Program-made: the position numbers and the translations under genes | Notes under the pieces: generated by a model | What the model saw: the letters and a program-made list of their open reading frames with translations, nothing else | What the model was told of the DNA's origin: nothing | Database searches by the model: none | Shown here: positions 7,306-16,699 of the stretch, one piece after another | Layout of the letters: each line of letters starts with the position of its first letter | Numbering within the stretch: position 1 is the stretch's first letter | Assembly (NCBI RefSeq): GCF_042655485.1 | Contig: NZ_JBHSMC010000020.1 | Span: 192,129-256,128 of the forward strand | DNA: 64,000 bases | Direction of reading: 5' to 3' | From: Lederbergia graminis | GTDB taxonomy: Bacteria; Bacillota; Bacilli; Bacillales; Bacillaceae_C

Positions 7306-8688
7306 TTATGGCGCAATCGCATCATTAGCTTCTTTATATTGATTATTTGCCAAATCGTTTATTTGCGTAATGTAGTCTTCTATCTTAATCGTCCCTTTTA
7401 CAGCTGCTTCCAATAGTTGACTAATATTAGCATTCAAATTGTCCTCAATTGCTACACCAGTTGGGGCTTCCCATCTGGATTGAACATAGCCAGGCACTGT
7501 CTTCACTGGTTCTACTACCGCTTTGTCTAAGTTTTCGTATGCCTTCCTTAATCCTGGAAGAGATTGAAGTTCGAAATACGCATCTAATATTTCTTGATCT
7601 GTTGTAACTGGTAAACTATCTAATCCAAACCCTTCCTCTTGTGCAATTTCTAATCGTTTTAAATAGCCTTTTTTCCCAAAACTCATCCATTTCGCAAATA
7701 AATAAGCTTCTTCTGGGTGTTCGGTTGTCTTAGATATTCCCATATAATCATTCGCTACAACAGTTCGGCCACCTGGAATGCTAACGAAGTCCCAGTCGAA
7801 TTCAGCATTTTCCTCAAAAAATGGAATTGCCCATGTTCCATCCCATGTTAGTCCGATACCACCGTTAACGAAAACCTCTCCACCCCATTCACCTGAAAAA
7901 TTAGCCTTTTGCTCATCTGTCAGTCCTTCATATGCGTTACCGCCTAGCATAAGATTACTAGCCAAATTCAATCCATTGATAAATTCCTTGCTATCTAAGT
8001 GGTAGCCTTCATCTGTCAATGTATACCAACCAAGGTTGTCGGTCACTGCCGTAGGATACCAGTCTAGTATTGCCATAGCATTTGCAAACCCAACCTTGCC
8101 CTCATTAATATTTGTTATATCTCGAACAGACGAGACAAAATCATCGATACTCATTCCGTGTTCAGGAACATCTAAATTCGCTTGATTATATAAATCTTTG
8201 TTCACATAGTACCCTAAGAATTGTTGTCCTGCTGGAACCGCATAAATAATATTATTGTAAGTTGCAGCATCGCGAACAGCTTGTGGTACATTAGCAAATT
8301 CTGGATCATTTGAAGCTATTACTGTAATATCTAATAGCCATTCATTTGCTACACCAGGGGGAACCTCTGCCAGCATAAAGACGTCTGGCATTTGCTTTGC
8401 ACTTGCTGCCGTAGCCAATCCATCTGTCCATCGATCATTTGGAATCGATTGATCCAACTCTATTTTTATATGTGGATATTCTGCTTCAAATGCCTTAATT
8501 AGTGATCTCTCTAGATTCGGCTCATCTTCCGTCCCTTTATTCCATGTTCCAAACGAAATCGTAATTTGTTCTTTATCTCCTTTTTTCTCAGTATCTTTCT
8601 TATCATCAGAAGATGTTTGATCACTGCTGCACCCGATAAGCAAGATGATGATGGTTGTTATAATCATGAAAAACTTAAACCGTTTCAT
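7306..8688 (-). CDS. Extracellular sugar-binding lipoprotein (ABC family 1)
   Basis: A 460-residue family 1 solute-binding protein. The N-terminus is a lipoprotein signal (MKRFKFFMIITTIIILL) with lipobox LIGC, so the mature protein is tethered to the outer face of the membrane. An acidic/lysine-rich linker leads to the periplasmic-binding fold beginning TISFGTWNKGTED. It should deliver an oligosaccharide to an ABC permease, but no permease or ATPase gene lies beside it, so the partner is elsewhere. ATG 8688 follows GAGGTGG at 7 bases; the longer frame start is rejected. A cre box lies 51 bases upstream, suggesting CcpA repression, and the neighbouring oxidoreductase and isomerase suggest a shared substrate. 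Confidence 0.9.
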   Translation of the reverse strand: MKRFKFFMIITTIIILLIGCSSDQTSSDDKKDTEKKGDKEQITISFGTWNKGTEDEPNLERSLIKAFEAEYPHIKIELDQSIPNDRWTDGLATAASAKQMPDVFMLAEVPPGVANEWLLDITVIASNDPEFANVPQAVRDAATYNNIIYAVPAGQQFLGYYVNKDLYNQANLDVPEHGMSIDDFVSSVRDITNINEGKVGFANAMAILDWYPTAVTDNLGWYTLTDEGYHLDSKEFINGLNLASNLMLGGNAYEGLTDEQKANFSGEWGGEVFVNGGIGLTWDGTWAIPFFEENAEFDWDFVSIPGGRTVVANDYMGISKTTEHPEEAYLFAKWMSFGKKGYLKRLEIAQEEGFGLDSLPVTTDQEILDAYFELQSLPGLRKAYENLDKAVVEPVKTVPGYVQSRWEAPTGVAIEDNLNANISQLLEAAVKGTIKIEDYITQINDLANNQYKEANDAIAP

Positions 8689-8738
8689 CAAATCCACCTC
8701 ACATTTTTTCTTATAAGGCCAGTGTGTCATAACGACTT

Positions 8739-8752
8739 GGCAAACGCTTTCA
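8739..8752 (-). promoter_or_regulatory. cre box (CcpA site)
   Basis: Reverse strand TGAAAGCGTTTGCC matches the known consensus TGWAARCGYTWNCW at 13 of 14 positions. It lies between the oxidoreductase stop and the sugar-binding protein start. Catabolite repression of the binding protein is the likely effect. Confidence 0.7.
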
Positions 8753-8793
8753 TTTCTTTATCGAATCTTCATTACGGAAAAATGAAATGTCCG

Positions 8794-9927
8794 TTATTGA
8801 TTGATACTTATTAATGACTGAGATTGTGAATTATCAATAACTTCCTCCGCAGTTACCTCTCTCTCTAATTTGTTGGATAAATAGATTCCTTCACTTATAA
8901 GCATTGTTTGCAGAGCAAGTTCTGCTGTCGGCAATAATTCCACCCTGCCTTGCAGTGCTGCGATCCAATGATGTTGTGATGAATCGTAGGCATCTGTATT
9001 TTCTTCTAATTGATGCCATCTATAATTTGCGCTACCTAAATCAAAGGTTCCATCCATATCCATTCCATTTACAGATGTATAGTAACTAAAAGGAGTATTC
9101 ACCCCATTCGTGTATCCAGGAAATTGGATTCCACCTTGATTTCCTACAATATAACTACCTTCAAAACCTCCAAGATGGATGGCCCAAGATTCGATGATAT
9201 CCATTGTTAACCCTTGTTCAAATCGGACAAAACCCATCCCAAGTTCTTCAACATCAATACCACTTATTTGTTTCCGTTTTTCATCCATATCTAGTTCCTG
9301 ATATGTTTTACCAGAAACCGTTTTCATTTTTGGCATATTTAATAAGTATAGTAACTGCGATATGCGGTACACTCCCATATCAAATAATGCGCCACCTGAA
9401 GCTACTTTTTTCTGGAGAAATTCCTTTGTTCCGTAACCATCTACATAAGGACGCCCTTTTCGCCTAAAACCAGTGGAACGAGCGTGATAGATGGTTCCTA
9501 GATTTCCTCCATCTATTAATTTTTTCGCTGCTTTCGTTTCTGTGGCGTATAGGAAACTTAAATGGATGTGTAACTTCTTCCCATATTCCTTTGCAGCCTC
9601 TAGCATTCTCTTTCCATCGATATATGATCCTGCGATTGGTTTTTCACAATACACATGTTTTCCAGCTTGCAATGCCGCAATGGTGATCGGTGCGTGAAGG
9701 TTATTATGAAGACACACATCAATCGCATCCAAATCATCCCGCTTCAGCATTTCTCTATAATCCGTGTACGTATGAGGGATATTGTACTTTTCCGCAACAT
9801 ATGCTAACTCTGCTTCGTTAATATCACATGCTGCAACTATTTCCACACCTGCTATTTCAGCATAGTTATCTAAATGGGTCTTCCCTATAATTCCAACACC
9901 TATAATACCAATCCGAATCGTATTCAA
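8794..9927 (-). CDS. Gfo/Idh/MocA family oxidoreductase
   Basis: A 377-residue NAD(P)-dependent sugar oxidoreductase. The Rossmann fold opens with IGIIGVGIIGKTH (GxGxxG, residues 7-16), then the family motif EKPIAGS near residue 95 with its catalytic Lys, and a C-terminal alpha/beta domain with the His-containing catalytic helix (MGVYRISQLLY). It would oxidise a sugar or inositol-like polyol at a hydroxyl. The start is TTG at 9927, three bases after the stop of the isomerase gene. The ribosome binding site (GGTAGGT) lies inside that gene's end, so the two are translationally coupled. Confidence 0.88.
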   Translation of the reverse strand: MNTIRIGIIGVGIIGKTHLDNYAEIAGVEIVAACDINEAELAYVAEKYNIPHTYTDYREMLKRDDLDAIDVCLHNNLHAPITIAALQAGKHVYCEKPIAGSYIDGKRMLEAAKEYGKKLHIHLSFLYATETKAAKKLIDGGNLGTIYHARSTGFRRKGRPYVDGYGTKEFLQKKVASGGALFDMGVYRISQLLYLLNMPKMKTVSGKTYQELDMDEKRKQISGIDVEELGMGFVRFEQGLTMDIIESWAIHLGGFEGSYIVGNQGGIQFPGYTNGVNTPFSYYTSVNGMDMDGTFDLGSANYRWHQLEENTDAYDSSQHHWIAALQGRVELLPTAELALQTMLISEGIYLSNKLEREVTAEEVIDNSQSQSLISINQ

Positions 9928-9930
9928 ATG

Positions 9931-10710
9931 TCATATACCTACCTTTTTCTTGGTTTGCATATTAATCCAAGTATTTTTAGCAGTAGCAAATTGCCATTCC
10001 ACTTGACTAAACTCATTTATGCCAGAGTGATGTTCAATTCCAAGGTGTCCCTTATAACCAACATCCTCCAAGATTTGTAGTTTCTCTTCACAATTCGGTA
10101 TAACCCATGCAGCTAAGTGAGTATGAAATGCATATTTTGCACATAGACGATCGCCATTCTCTTTGTCTACATCCCAATTGTCAAAGTGTAATAGAATTCC
10201 AAATGATGGATGATCGACTGCTTCATACACTTTTCTAATATTTTCAGGTACTCTGGAAGCTCCCCAATGATTTTCAGGCCCTACCATAAATCCAGATTCT
10301 TGAGCAATATGAGCATATTCTTGATAACGTTTCACCGTATATTCAAACTGTTCGTCGGTCATCTCCAAATCTCTTCCACCCATATCAATCCGAACAGTTT
10401 GTGCACCGAGAATTTCTGCAGCACGTAGGTTCTTCAACCCATTCTCATACCATTGCTTTCTAGCATCCGGGTCAACATCCCAAACTTCCGCAGCATCTAC
10501 ACATAGATTTGCTAGATACATATCTTTCTCGTCCATTGCTTCTCTTACTTTCTTTAAATAATCTTCATCATAACTATCGAGCATCATGTTCCAAATATCT
10601 GCTGAGTTGAGATGGTAGCGATACTTCACCGTTTCTAAATAATGAAAAATGTCCATTTTCCCTTCTCGGTGTAATCCATTAAATGAGTAAGACGCAATTG
10701 TATATTTCAT
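9931..10710 (-). CDS. Sugar phosphate isomerase/epimerase (TIM barrel)
   Basis: A 259-residue xylose-isomerase-like TIM barrel (AP endonuclease 2 superfamily). Metal ligands are likely the Glu in MVGPENHWG (about residue 145), the Asp in LLHFDNWD, the His in AFHTHLAAW and the Glu in LGIEHHSG. Such proteins epimerise or isomerise ketoses or dehydrate inosose, often with a Gfo/Idh partner, as here. GGAGGGG lies before ATG. The pair is transcribed away from the AraC regulator and carries a cre-like site upstream. The exact sugar cannot be assigned. Confidence 0.85.
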   Translation of the reverse strand: MKYTIASYSFNGLHREGKMDIFHYLETVKYRYHLNSADIWNMMLDSYDEDYLKKVREAMDEKDMYLANLCVDAAEVWDVDPDARKQWYENGLKNLRAAEILGAQTVRIDMGGRDLEMTDEQFEYTVKRYQEYAHIAQESGFMVGPENHWGASRVPENIRKVYEAVDHPSFGILLHFDNWDVDKENGDRLCAKYAFHTHLAAWVIPNCEEKLQILEDVGYKGHLGIEHHSGINEFSQVEWQFATAKNTWINMQTKKKVGI

Positions 10711-10749
10711 TTTACCCCTCCTATTGGTATTGGATTTGTATCATCTGTC

Positions 10750-10763
10750 AGCTAACGCTTCAA
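10750..10763 (-). promoter_or_regulatory. cre-like site upstream of the isomerase operon
   Basis: Reverse strand TTGAAGCGTTAGCT has the AARCGYT core and 12 of 14 consensus positions. It is 40 bases upstream of the isomerase start, in the AraC/isomerase divergent spacer. Weaker than the site at 8739. Confidence 0.5.
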
Positions 10764-10907
10764 ACTAGAATCATACACTCCTCTGTTTAAAAGCTTGGTA
10801 TTTATCTGACTAATTTGATAATATCAAGAGAATAAGAGATGTGAAATATACAAAACTATTCAAATTTGTATATTTCAATACTAAATTTCTAAGCGGTGGT
10901 GATATAG

Positions 10908-11669
10908 ATGATGAATATTCAAGGAGTCTATCATGATGTGAATCCGACTTGGAGTATAAAGAATGACCAAGGTTGTGACACTCTTGTCTTTGTATGTGAA
11001 GGAAAAGTAGTCTACTGGATTAATAACGAACGCTTGGAATTAAAGAAAGGAGATATTCTTTACATTCCATTTAGTATGGAACGAGCCTGGGAGAACCATC
11101 CTGAGGAATTACACCAGAAATATACGGTTGTCTTCTTCTGGGAAGATCTAGAACTAAAAAACGCACTGAATTTCACGAAGCAAAATAATATTTTTCACTT
11201 TAACACACATAATGCCGCATACGTTGAACAGCGTTTCTCCAAATTGTTTACACAGTTTTTAGCAAAAAGGGTCTATTATGAACAAATGTCCAGTCACATC
11301 TTAAGTGAATTGCTAACATTACTTGCTCAAGAATCATCCGAACAACGTACCTCACCCGCAAGAGAACTGATTGCAAGGAAAATACAAGAATATATATTAG
11401 CGAATTTCCGTAAAAACATCACCATAGAAGAACTAGCAGATTTAGCTGGTGTAACACCAAACTATATATCCGTTATCTTTAAAGAAGTCGTCGGATATAC
11501 TCCAATCCAATACCTTCATCAACTTAGAATCAACACAGCCATCAATCTATTAAAAAATACATCCATGACCATACACGAAATAGCTGAATACCTAGGATAC
11601 TACGACCAATCCTACTTCAACCGCATGTTCAAAAAATGGATGGGCACCAACCCTAGCCATTTTGTATAA
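10908..11669 (+). CDS. AraC family regulator with cupin sensor
   Basis: A 253-residue regulator. The N-terminal half (about 1-100) is an AraC-type cupin sugar-sensing domain (EGKVVYWINNERLELKKGDI). The C-terminal half (about 150-253) holds two helix-turn-helix motifs, the first at ITIEELADLAGVTPNYISVI and the second at MTIHEIAEYLGYYDQSYFN, ending in the usual RMFKKWMGTNPSHF. GGTGGTG precedes ATG. It is divergent from the isomerase/oxidoreductase operon and probably activates it in response to the sugar. The stop codon TAA runs straight into a GGGACA repeat. Confidence 0.9.
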   Translation: MMNIQGVYHDVNPTWSIKNDQGCDTLVFVCEGKVVYWINNERLELKKGDILYIPFSMERAWENHPEELHQKYTVVFFWEDLELKNALNFTKQNNIFHFNTHNAAYVEQRFSKLFTQFLAKRVYYEQMSSHILSELLTLLAQESSEQRTSPARELIARKIQEYILANFRKNITIEELADLAGVTPNYISVIFKEVVGYTPIQYLHQLRINTAINLLKNTSMTIHEIAEYLGYYDQSYFNRMFKKWMGTNPSHFV

Positions 11670-11819
11670 GGGACAGGGGGGTCAAGGGACAGGGGGTCAG
11701 GTTCCTTGTCCCAGTTTTCTCGCAAGGACGGCGCGTCCGGTTCTCGAAGATGCGGGACAGCTTTCCTGACCCCGCGTCCCACTCCCGAAAACGGGACAGC
11801 TTTCCTGACCCCGCGTCCC
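11670..11819. repeat. GGGACA-family repeat cluster after araC
   Basis: Begins at the base after the AraC stop codon. There is one nested forward unit (11670-11713), then a spacer, then two reverse-core units starting at 11754 and 11793, 39 bases apart and almost identical (GGGACAGCTTTCCTGACCCC). It ends 5 bases before the LacI gene's stop, so it fills the whole convergent spacer. Confidence 0.85.
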
Positions 11820-11824
11820 ACTCT

Positions 11825-12847
11825 CTACCCCCGATTCTTGACGGAATCTCTAAGGACGATGGATGTTTCGAATGTATGATGGACAATGTTTCCGTCTGGG
11901 TTTTGGATGCGGTGCATTAACATTTCACTTGCTTTTTGCCCCATGAGTTCCTTGTTAATATCCATCGTTGTTAATGCGGGAATGGCATGCTCCGAAATAA
12001 TCGACTGTTCATACCCGATGATGGAAATGTCTTCCGGTATCCGTATTTTTTGTTCATATAAATACCTCATAGCCCCGACCGCAATCCCATCACTTGCTGC
12101 AATGACAGCGTCTGGATGTTTGCCACTATCCCATAGTTCCCTCATTGCACGAAAACCTGCATTTCCAGTATAGTCCGTAAATACAACAGCACTATCGACA
12201 TCACGCTCGAATTCCGCTAACGCCTTATTAAAACCTGTTAACTTCCCTTTCGATGCTTGAGCTTTTTCTGGTCCATTAATAAATACAATATTACGATGTC
12301 CTGTTTCTAGTAAATGCTTCGTTCCTAGATAGATGGCATTCGTCACATTAGGTGCAACCGAGTCAACCCCAGGAACTAGTCGCCCTACAATAACAGCCGG
12401 AATCTTTTGTTCTTGCAATTGTTGAATGAACTCGTCATGAAAAAGCCCGCCGATGATAAATACGCCATCCACTCGTTTGTTTTTGATCAAATTTGGAAGA
12501 TTTTCGGAACCATCTGCAGCATAGCGTTCACTTAACAATCCATAGTCCGTATCTTTTAAGTGTGATGAAATTCCGGTGAAAATATCATAAAATAAGGTTT
12601 CCGTCACCGAATCAAACGAATACGACTTTTGTGTTGCTTCATTTACGAGAAAAACCATCCCAAGAATGTTTTTCACCTTCGTTTGTAGTTCCCTCGCCGC
12701 CATGTTCGGGACATACCCCAACTTTTTAATCGATTCCAACACTTTCAATTTAGTCTCTAACTTCACAGCATCACTATTATTAATAACCAATGAAACTGTA
12801 CTTTTTGATACATTACAATCTTTTGCCACGTCCCAAATTGTTACCAT
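11825..12847 (-). CDS. LacI family transcriptional regulator
   Basis: A 340-residue LacI/GalR regulator. The N-terminal HTH is VTIWDVAKDCNVSKSTVSLV (residues 2-21). The hinge helix is MAARELQTK (about 50-58), and a periplasmic-binding-protein-like effector domain follows, with the conserved DGIAVGAMRYLYE segment. It should bind a CG-centred palindrome and respond to a sugar. The neighbouring Lpl-type importer operon on the same strand has exactly such a palindrome (18173-18190) before its first gene, making it a candidate target. Start ATG follows AAAGGCAGTG. Confidence 0.9.
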   Translation of the reverse strand: MVTIWDVAKDCNVSKSTVSLVINNSDAVKLETKLKVLESIKKLGYVPNMAARELQTKVKNILGMVFLVNEATQKSYSFDSVTETLFYDIFTGISSHLKDTDYGLLSERYAADGSENLPNLIKNKRVDGVFIIGGLFHDEFIQQLQEQKIPAVIVGRLVPGVDSVAPNVTNAIYLGTKHLLETGHRNIVFINGPEKAQASKGKLTGFNKALAEFERDVDSAVVFTDYTGNAGFRAMRELWDSGKHPDAVIAASDGIAVGAMRYLYEQKIRIPEDISIIGYEQSIISEHAIPALTTMDINKELMGQKASEMLMHRIQNPDGNIVHHTFETSIVLRDSVKNRG

Positions 12848-12890
12848 ATCTTCACTGCCTTTTAATACGTGATGTATATTTTTTTAAAAG

Positions 12891-13077
12891 GCTCTGTTAA
12901 ATTTCATTGTTGTTAACTACTTAGTTGATTGTAGCGGATGTACACGAGACTCCTGCGGGAACAGCACGAGCCGAAGATCCACTTGGCAAAGCAGTTTTCT
13001 TTGCCAAGTTAGCTGAGGCCGTGCCCGCGGAAAGCGAGTGTACTGGAGCGAAAATCAACAACAGAGTTTAACAGAGC
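12891..13077 (+). mobile_element. 187-bp MITE-like element (copy B)
   Basis: Starts GCTCTGTTAAA and ends TTTAACAGAGC, so the ends are inverted repeats about 21 bp long (outer 11 bp perfect, then TGTTGTT / AACAACA). It is about 96% identical to copy C (35694-35880) and exactly the same length. Inside is a perfect stem CTTGGCAAAG / CTTTGCCAAG. The flanks TTTTTTAAAAG and TTTTTTCAAAA may be a diverged 11-bp target duplication. It has no coding capacity and lies in the T-tract of the next gene's terminator. The type is inferred from structure; no transposase is seen. Confidence 0.75.
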
Positions 13078-13083
13078 TTTTTT

Positions 13084-13117
13084 CAAAAAACTCCTCCAGC
13101 AATTACTAGAGGAGTTA
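13084..13117 (-). terminator. Terminator of the Lpl-type operon
   Basis: Reverse strand stem AACTCCTC / GAGGAGTT with a short loop, followed by TTTTTTG. It is 15 bases past the solute-binding protein stop. MITE copy B is inserted immediately beyond the T-run. Confidence 0.85.
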
Positions 13118-13131
13118 CATGTTTGACCACA

Positions 13132-14748
13132 TTACTTCTTATTAGCTTTTAATGTGTCATACCCATCTTGATAAATTTGAGTGAATTCTGCAAGTCCCAT
13201 TTTATTTAAGTTTTCTACATAACTATCCCAATCTTTATCAATATCTGATCCTCCCGTAATCCATTTCGCAGCCATTTCATCTGTGTACGCAATAATATCT
13301 GTTTGATATCTAGAAATGTTATCATACTGCTCTTTTGTAAATAAAATTTTCGGGTAAACCCAATCAACTAGTTTTGGTTCAGATAGTTCAAACCATTCAT
13401 CTTTATCCGGGTCTAATACACCTGGCTTCAAGTTAGATAAATCAACACTTTCGCGCATCTCTTGTGTATATCCATACGGGAAATTGTTATAAGGTGTCTC
13501 TTTTACACGCCACTCCCCTGCTGTATATCCTTCAGGTGGTGAAACAATCCCATACAGTCCATTATCTTGCATTTTTATACGATTCGGTCCTTCACGAAGC
13601 ATTAACGACATTTCCGGTTCAAATGCTCTATCAATCCATCGAATCGTTGCTTCTGGATATTCATTTTCAACCGTAATCGCAAACGCAGCTTGATTCAATT
13701 GTGGATTCAGTAACCCACGAATTTGGTGTCCCTCAGGACCTTTTAGTGCCAGGAGTGGGGAACCATAATCCCATTTATAATCTGGATTCGTAATTTGGTC
13801 CGGACTCCATCCAAAGAAGGCACCAACATTTGCAGTGTCATCAGCTGACAACTTAGCAATCAGATCAGATGATTCTAACGTAAAAATCTCTTGATCGATC
13901 AACCCTTCTTGATAAAGAGAGCTAATGTATTTGATTACCTCTTTATATTCAGGTGATGTACGAACAAACTTTACTTTGTCATCTTTTAAAATAAAAGTTT
14001 CATCCAATGTATTAAAGGAACCAAACAAGAAACCTAAACCATGAAGACTATCCCCATAAATTCCAGCAAGAGGAATTTCATCATTTGGATCACCATTGCC
14101 GTTCATATCTTCTTTCTTAAAAGCTTCGAGAGCCGCTTTAAATTCTTCTGTTGTCTCCGGCATGTCCATTCCTACTTTTTCCAACCACTTCTCGTTAATC
14201 CATAATGTGTTTCCACTCACTAGTTTATATTTTGACATGTTTGCGTATGGAATCGAGTAAATATGACCATCAGGAGCTGTAATTGCGTCCCGAACTTCCG
14301 GATGTTTATTTAAAAAATCCGTTAAGTTCGGTGCATATTTTTCAATCATATCCTCTAGAGGAACAAATACACCTTGTGCACCATTTACCACAACATCTGA
14401 CGGGCTTAAGCTCAAGATCACATCAGGTAAGTCGCCACTAGCAAGCATTAAATTTCGTTTCGTTGTCCAATCCGAGCTTGGAGTCAATTGCCAATCAATA
14501 TTCATATTCGTTCCTTCATTGATTTTCTTAATCGTCTCTAAATTATTATAATCGGATCCCGTTCTCGCATCATATTTACCTGCAATCGAAATGGTAATTT
14601 CCTCTTCCATGATTGGTAATCCAGTTTCGTTAAAATTTTCATCTGGCCCCGACGATTTCCCACTCGTTTTGATGCCACAACCTGCGACTAGGAGCGAAAG
14701 TGATAAAGCTAATCCAGACACTGCCATGAACCTTTTTTTCATTGTCAT
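13132..14748 (-). CDS. Lpl-type extracellular solute-binding lipoprotein
   Basis: A 538-residue family 1 solute-binding lipoprotein of the LipO/LplA/YtcQ type, larger than usual sugar-binding proteins, as is typical for this group. The signal peptide is MTMKKRFMAVSGLALSLSLL with lipobox VAGC. The binding fold starts at EITISIAGKYDARTG. It partners the two permeases immediately upstream; the shared ATPase (MsmX type) is expected elsewhere. GGAGGG seven bases before ATG 14748 sets the start. It is the last gene of a five-gene operon (phosphatase, phosphodiesterase, LplB, LplC, binding protein). The probable substrate is an oligo- or phospho-oligosaccharide. Confidence 0.9.
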   Translation of the reverse strand: MTMKKRFMAVSGLALSLSLLVAGCGIKTSGKSSGPDENFNETGLPIMEEEITISIAGKYDARTGSDYNNLETIKKINEGTNMNIDWQLTPSSDWTTKRNLMLASGDLPDVILSLSPSDVVVNGAQGVFVPLEDMIEKYAPNLTDFLNKHPEVRDAITAPDGHIYSIPYANMSKYKLVSGNTLWINEKWLEKVGMDMPETTEEFKAALEAFKKEDMNGNGDPNDEIPLAGIYGDSLHGLGFLFGSFNTLDETFILKDDKVKFVRTSPEYKEVIKYISSLYQEGLIDQEIFTLESSDLIAKLSADDTANVGAFFGWSPDQITNPDYKWDYGSPLLALKGPEGHQIRGLLNPQLNQAAFAITVENEYPEATIRWIDRAFEPEMSLMLREGPNRIKMQDNGLYGIVSPPEGYTAGEWRVKETPYNNFPYGYTQEMRESVDLSNLKPGVLDPDKDEWFELSEPKLVDWVYPKILFTKEQYDNISRYQTDIIAYTDEMAAKWITGGSDIDKDWDSYVENLNKMGLAEFTQIYQDGYDTLKANKK

Positions 14749-14779
14749 GTAAAATCCCTCCAAAATATTAGTAGATTCA

Positions 14780-15688
14780 TTACCCTTTAATAGATCCAAT
14801 CATTACCCCTTTTACAAAATAGCGTTGTAAAAATGGATAGATTATAAGAACCGGTAAACTAGAAACAATGATTAATGAATATTTAACTAACTCTTTATAA
14901 TGTTGGGCCTCTGCGATCATTTCTGGATCAACCGCACCATCGCCAACTTGTGCAGCATCTTGGCTCGCAATTAAAATACTGCGTAGTATTAACTGCAACG
15001 GGTATAACGCTTGGTCATATAAGTAGATTAAAGCTGGGAAATACGAATTCCACTCACTGACCGCACTAAACAAAGCAATAACAGCAATAATTGGTGTCGA
15101 TAATGGCACGACAATTTTAAAGAAAAACTTCGTTGTTGAGCACCCATCCATTTTTGCGGCTTCCATTAATTCTTCTGGTATCGTTGATTGAAAAAAGGTT
15201 TTAGCTACAATGATATGAAAAGCTGATACTGCTGATGGGATAATGACAGCCCAAATCGTGTTCATCATCTGTAAGTCTTTCACTAATAGATAAGAAGGAA
15301 TTAACCCACCGCTAAAAAACATCGTAAACACAATCATAAACATGAAAAAGTTTCTTCCAACTAAATCTTTTCGTGATAACGCATATCCAGCTGTCAATAC
15401 TAAACTCCCACCGATAAGGACGGATAAAATCGTATATAAAAATGAATTGACATATCCCTTCCAAACTTCTGCGTTTTCTAGTAGAATCTCATATCCTTTT
15501 AACGTAAAATCTTTTGGCCATAGCCACACTTTTCCAGCATTGACCACGATAGGATCACTAAAGGATGAAATAACGATTAAATACAGTGGGTACAAAATTA
15601 AAATCAGAATGATGCTAAGTAACCCATAGTTTACGAAATCAAACAGCTTATCCTTTCTGGACCTTGGAATTTTTCCTAAATTATCCAT
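14780..15688 (-). CDS. ABC sugar permease, LplC-like
   Basis: A 302-residue permease of the carbohydrate uptake-1 MalG/LplC family, with six predicted membrane helices. The cytoplasmic EAA loop is EELMEAAKMDGCSTTKFFFK (about residues 182-201), which docks to the ATPase. The C-terminus QRYFVKGVMIGSIKG is characteristic of LplC/YtcP. GGTGGTGAGG precedes ATG. It is 11 bases downstream of LplB and 31 bases upstream of the binding protein, so all three form one transporter. Confidence 0.9.
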   Translation of the reverse strand: MDNLGKIPRSRKDKLFDFVNYGLLSIILILILYPLYLIVISSFSDPIVVNAGKVWLWPKDFTLKGYEILLENAEVWKGYVNSFLYTILSVLIGGSLVLTAGYALSRKDLVGRNFFMFMIVFTMFFSGGLIPSYLLVKDLQMMNTIWAVIIPSAVSAFHIIVAKTFFQSTIPEELMEAAKMDGCSTTKFFFKIVVPLSTPIIAVIALFSAVSEWNSYFPALIYLYDQALYPLQLILRSILIASQDAAQVGDGAVDPEMIAEAQHYKELVKYSLIIVSSLPVLIIYPFLQRYFVKGVMIGSIKG

Positions 15689-15699
15689 ATCCTCACCAC

Positions 15700-16659
15700 C
15701 TAGAACAGACTTTGTTGTTTTAACTTTTTCGCTAATTGATTCATCATGATGAGTAAAATAAAATTCAACACATTTTCAAATAAACCAATTGCCGCTGCAT
15801 AGCTGAACTGTGAACCTAGTAAACCAGTTTTATACACATATGTTTGAATGACTTCCGAGGAAGCAATGTTTAATGAATTTTGCATGAGCAATACTTTTTG
15901 ATACCCTAATGTGACAAAGTTGCCAATTTCGAGAATAAACATGATCATAATAACGGGCAAAATGCCTGGTATATCAATGTGACGAACCCGTTGAAATTTA
16001 CTGGCACCATCGACAATTGCCGCCTCATGCAAATGTGGATCCACGGAAGTTAAAGCAGCAAGATAAATAATTGCACTCCAACCAGTTGTCTGCCATATTT
16101 CTGATCCGACAAAAACTGTTTTAAACCATTCATTACTCCCCATAAAATAAATAGGTTCGCCGCCGAATAATTGAATGATATTATTCACAAATCCATTTGA
16201 TGGTGATAAGAAAATAAAAATCATCCCCACGAGCACAACTACGGATATAAAATGCGGTGCATAAGTTACCGTTTGGACGAGCTTTTTAAAACGTGTCCGT
16301 GTCACCTGATTAAGCATCAAGGCAAATATAATCGGTAATGGAAATGCGAATAGTAATTGATACAAGTTAATTTGCAACGAGTTTTTCAATAGATTCCAAA
16401 ATTGATAGGATTCAAAAAATCGTATAAAATGTTCAAAACCTACCCATGGGCTTCCCCAAATTCCATAAAAAGCAATAAAATCTTTAAACGCAATTTGCAG
16501 TCCATACATAGGGATGTACTTGAAAATAACAAAGTAAATAATAGTTGGTAAAAGAAATAAGTAGAGTTCCCAGTTTCTTGCTATTCTCTTGAAGATGGAA
16601 AGTCCTTTACTTTTCTTCTTTACTACCTTTTCAACTTGAAGTTGTGTAACTGTATCCAT
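15700..16659 (-). CDS. ABC sugar permease, LplB-like
   Basis: A 319-residue MalF/LplB-type permease with six membrane helices. The family N-terminus KYIPMYGLQIAFKDF and the EAA loop HEAAIVDGASKFQRVRHIDI (about residues 213-232) are both present. It pairs with LplC to form the membrane channel. No ATPase gene is in the operon, which is normal for this class, because Bacillaceae share an MsmX-like ATPase among sugar importers. Confidence 0.9.
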   Translation of the reverse strand: MDTVTQLQVEKVVKKKSKGLSIFKRIARNWELYLFLLPTIIYFVIFKYIPMYGLQIAFKDFIAFYGIWGSPWVGFEHFIRFFESYQFWNLLKNSLQINLYQLLFAFPLPIIFALMLNQVTRTRFKKLVQTVTYAPHFISVVVLVGMIFIFLSPSNGFVNNIIQLFGGEPIYFMGSNEWFKTVFVGSEIWQTTGWSAIIYLAALTSVDPHLHEAAIVDGASKFQRVRHIDIPGILPVIMIMFILEIGNFVTLGYQKVLLMQNSLNIASSEVIQTYVYKTGLLGSQFSYAAAIGLFENVLNFILLIMMNQLAKKLKQQSLF

Positions 16660-16699
16660 CGTTCCCCTCCATTCTTGGAGTTGTTATTATTCAGTTGCA

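Noticed and set aside
11612..11886. Reverse-strand ORFs of 69 and 77 residues
   Set aside because: Composed of repeat sequence plus the 3' ends of the flanking regulator genes.
12891..13077. Insertion sequence with transposase
   Set aside because: Only 187 bp and non-coding; it can be at most a non-autonomous element.
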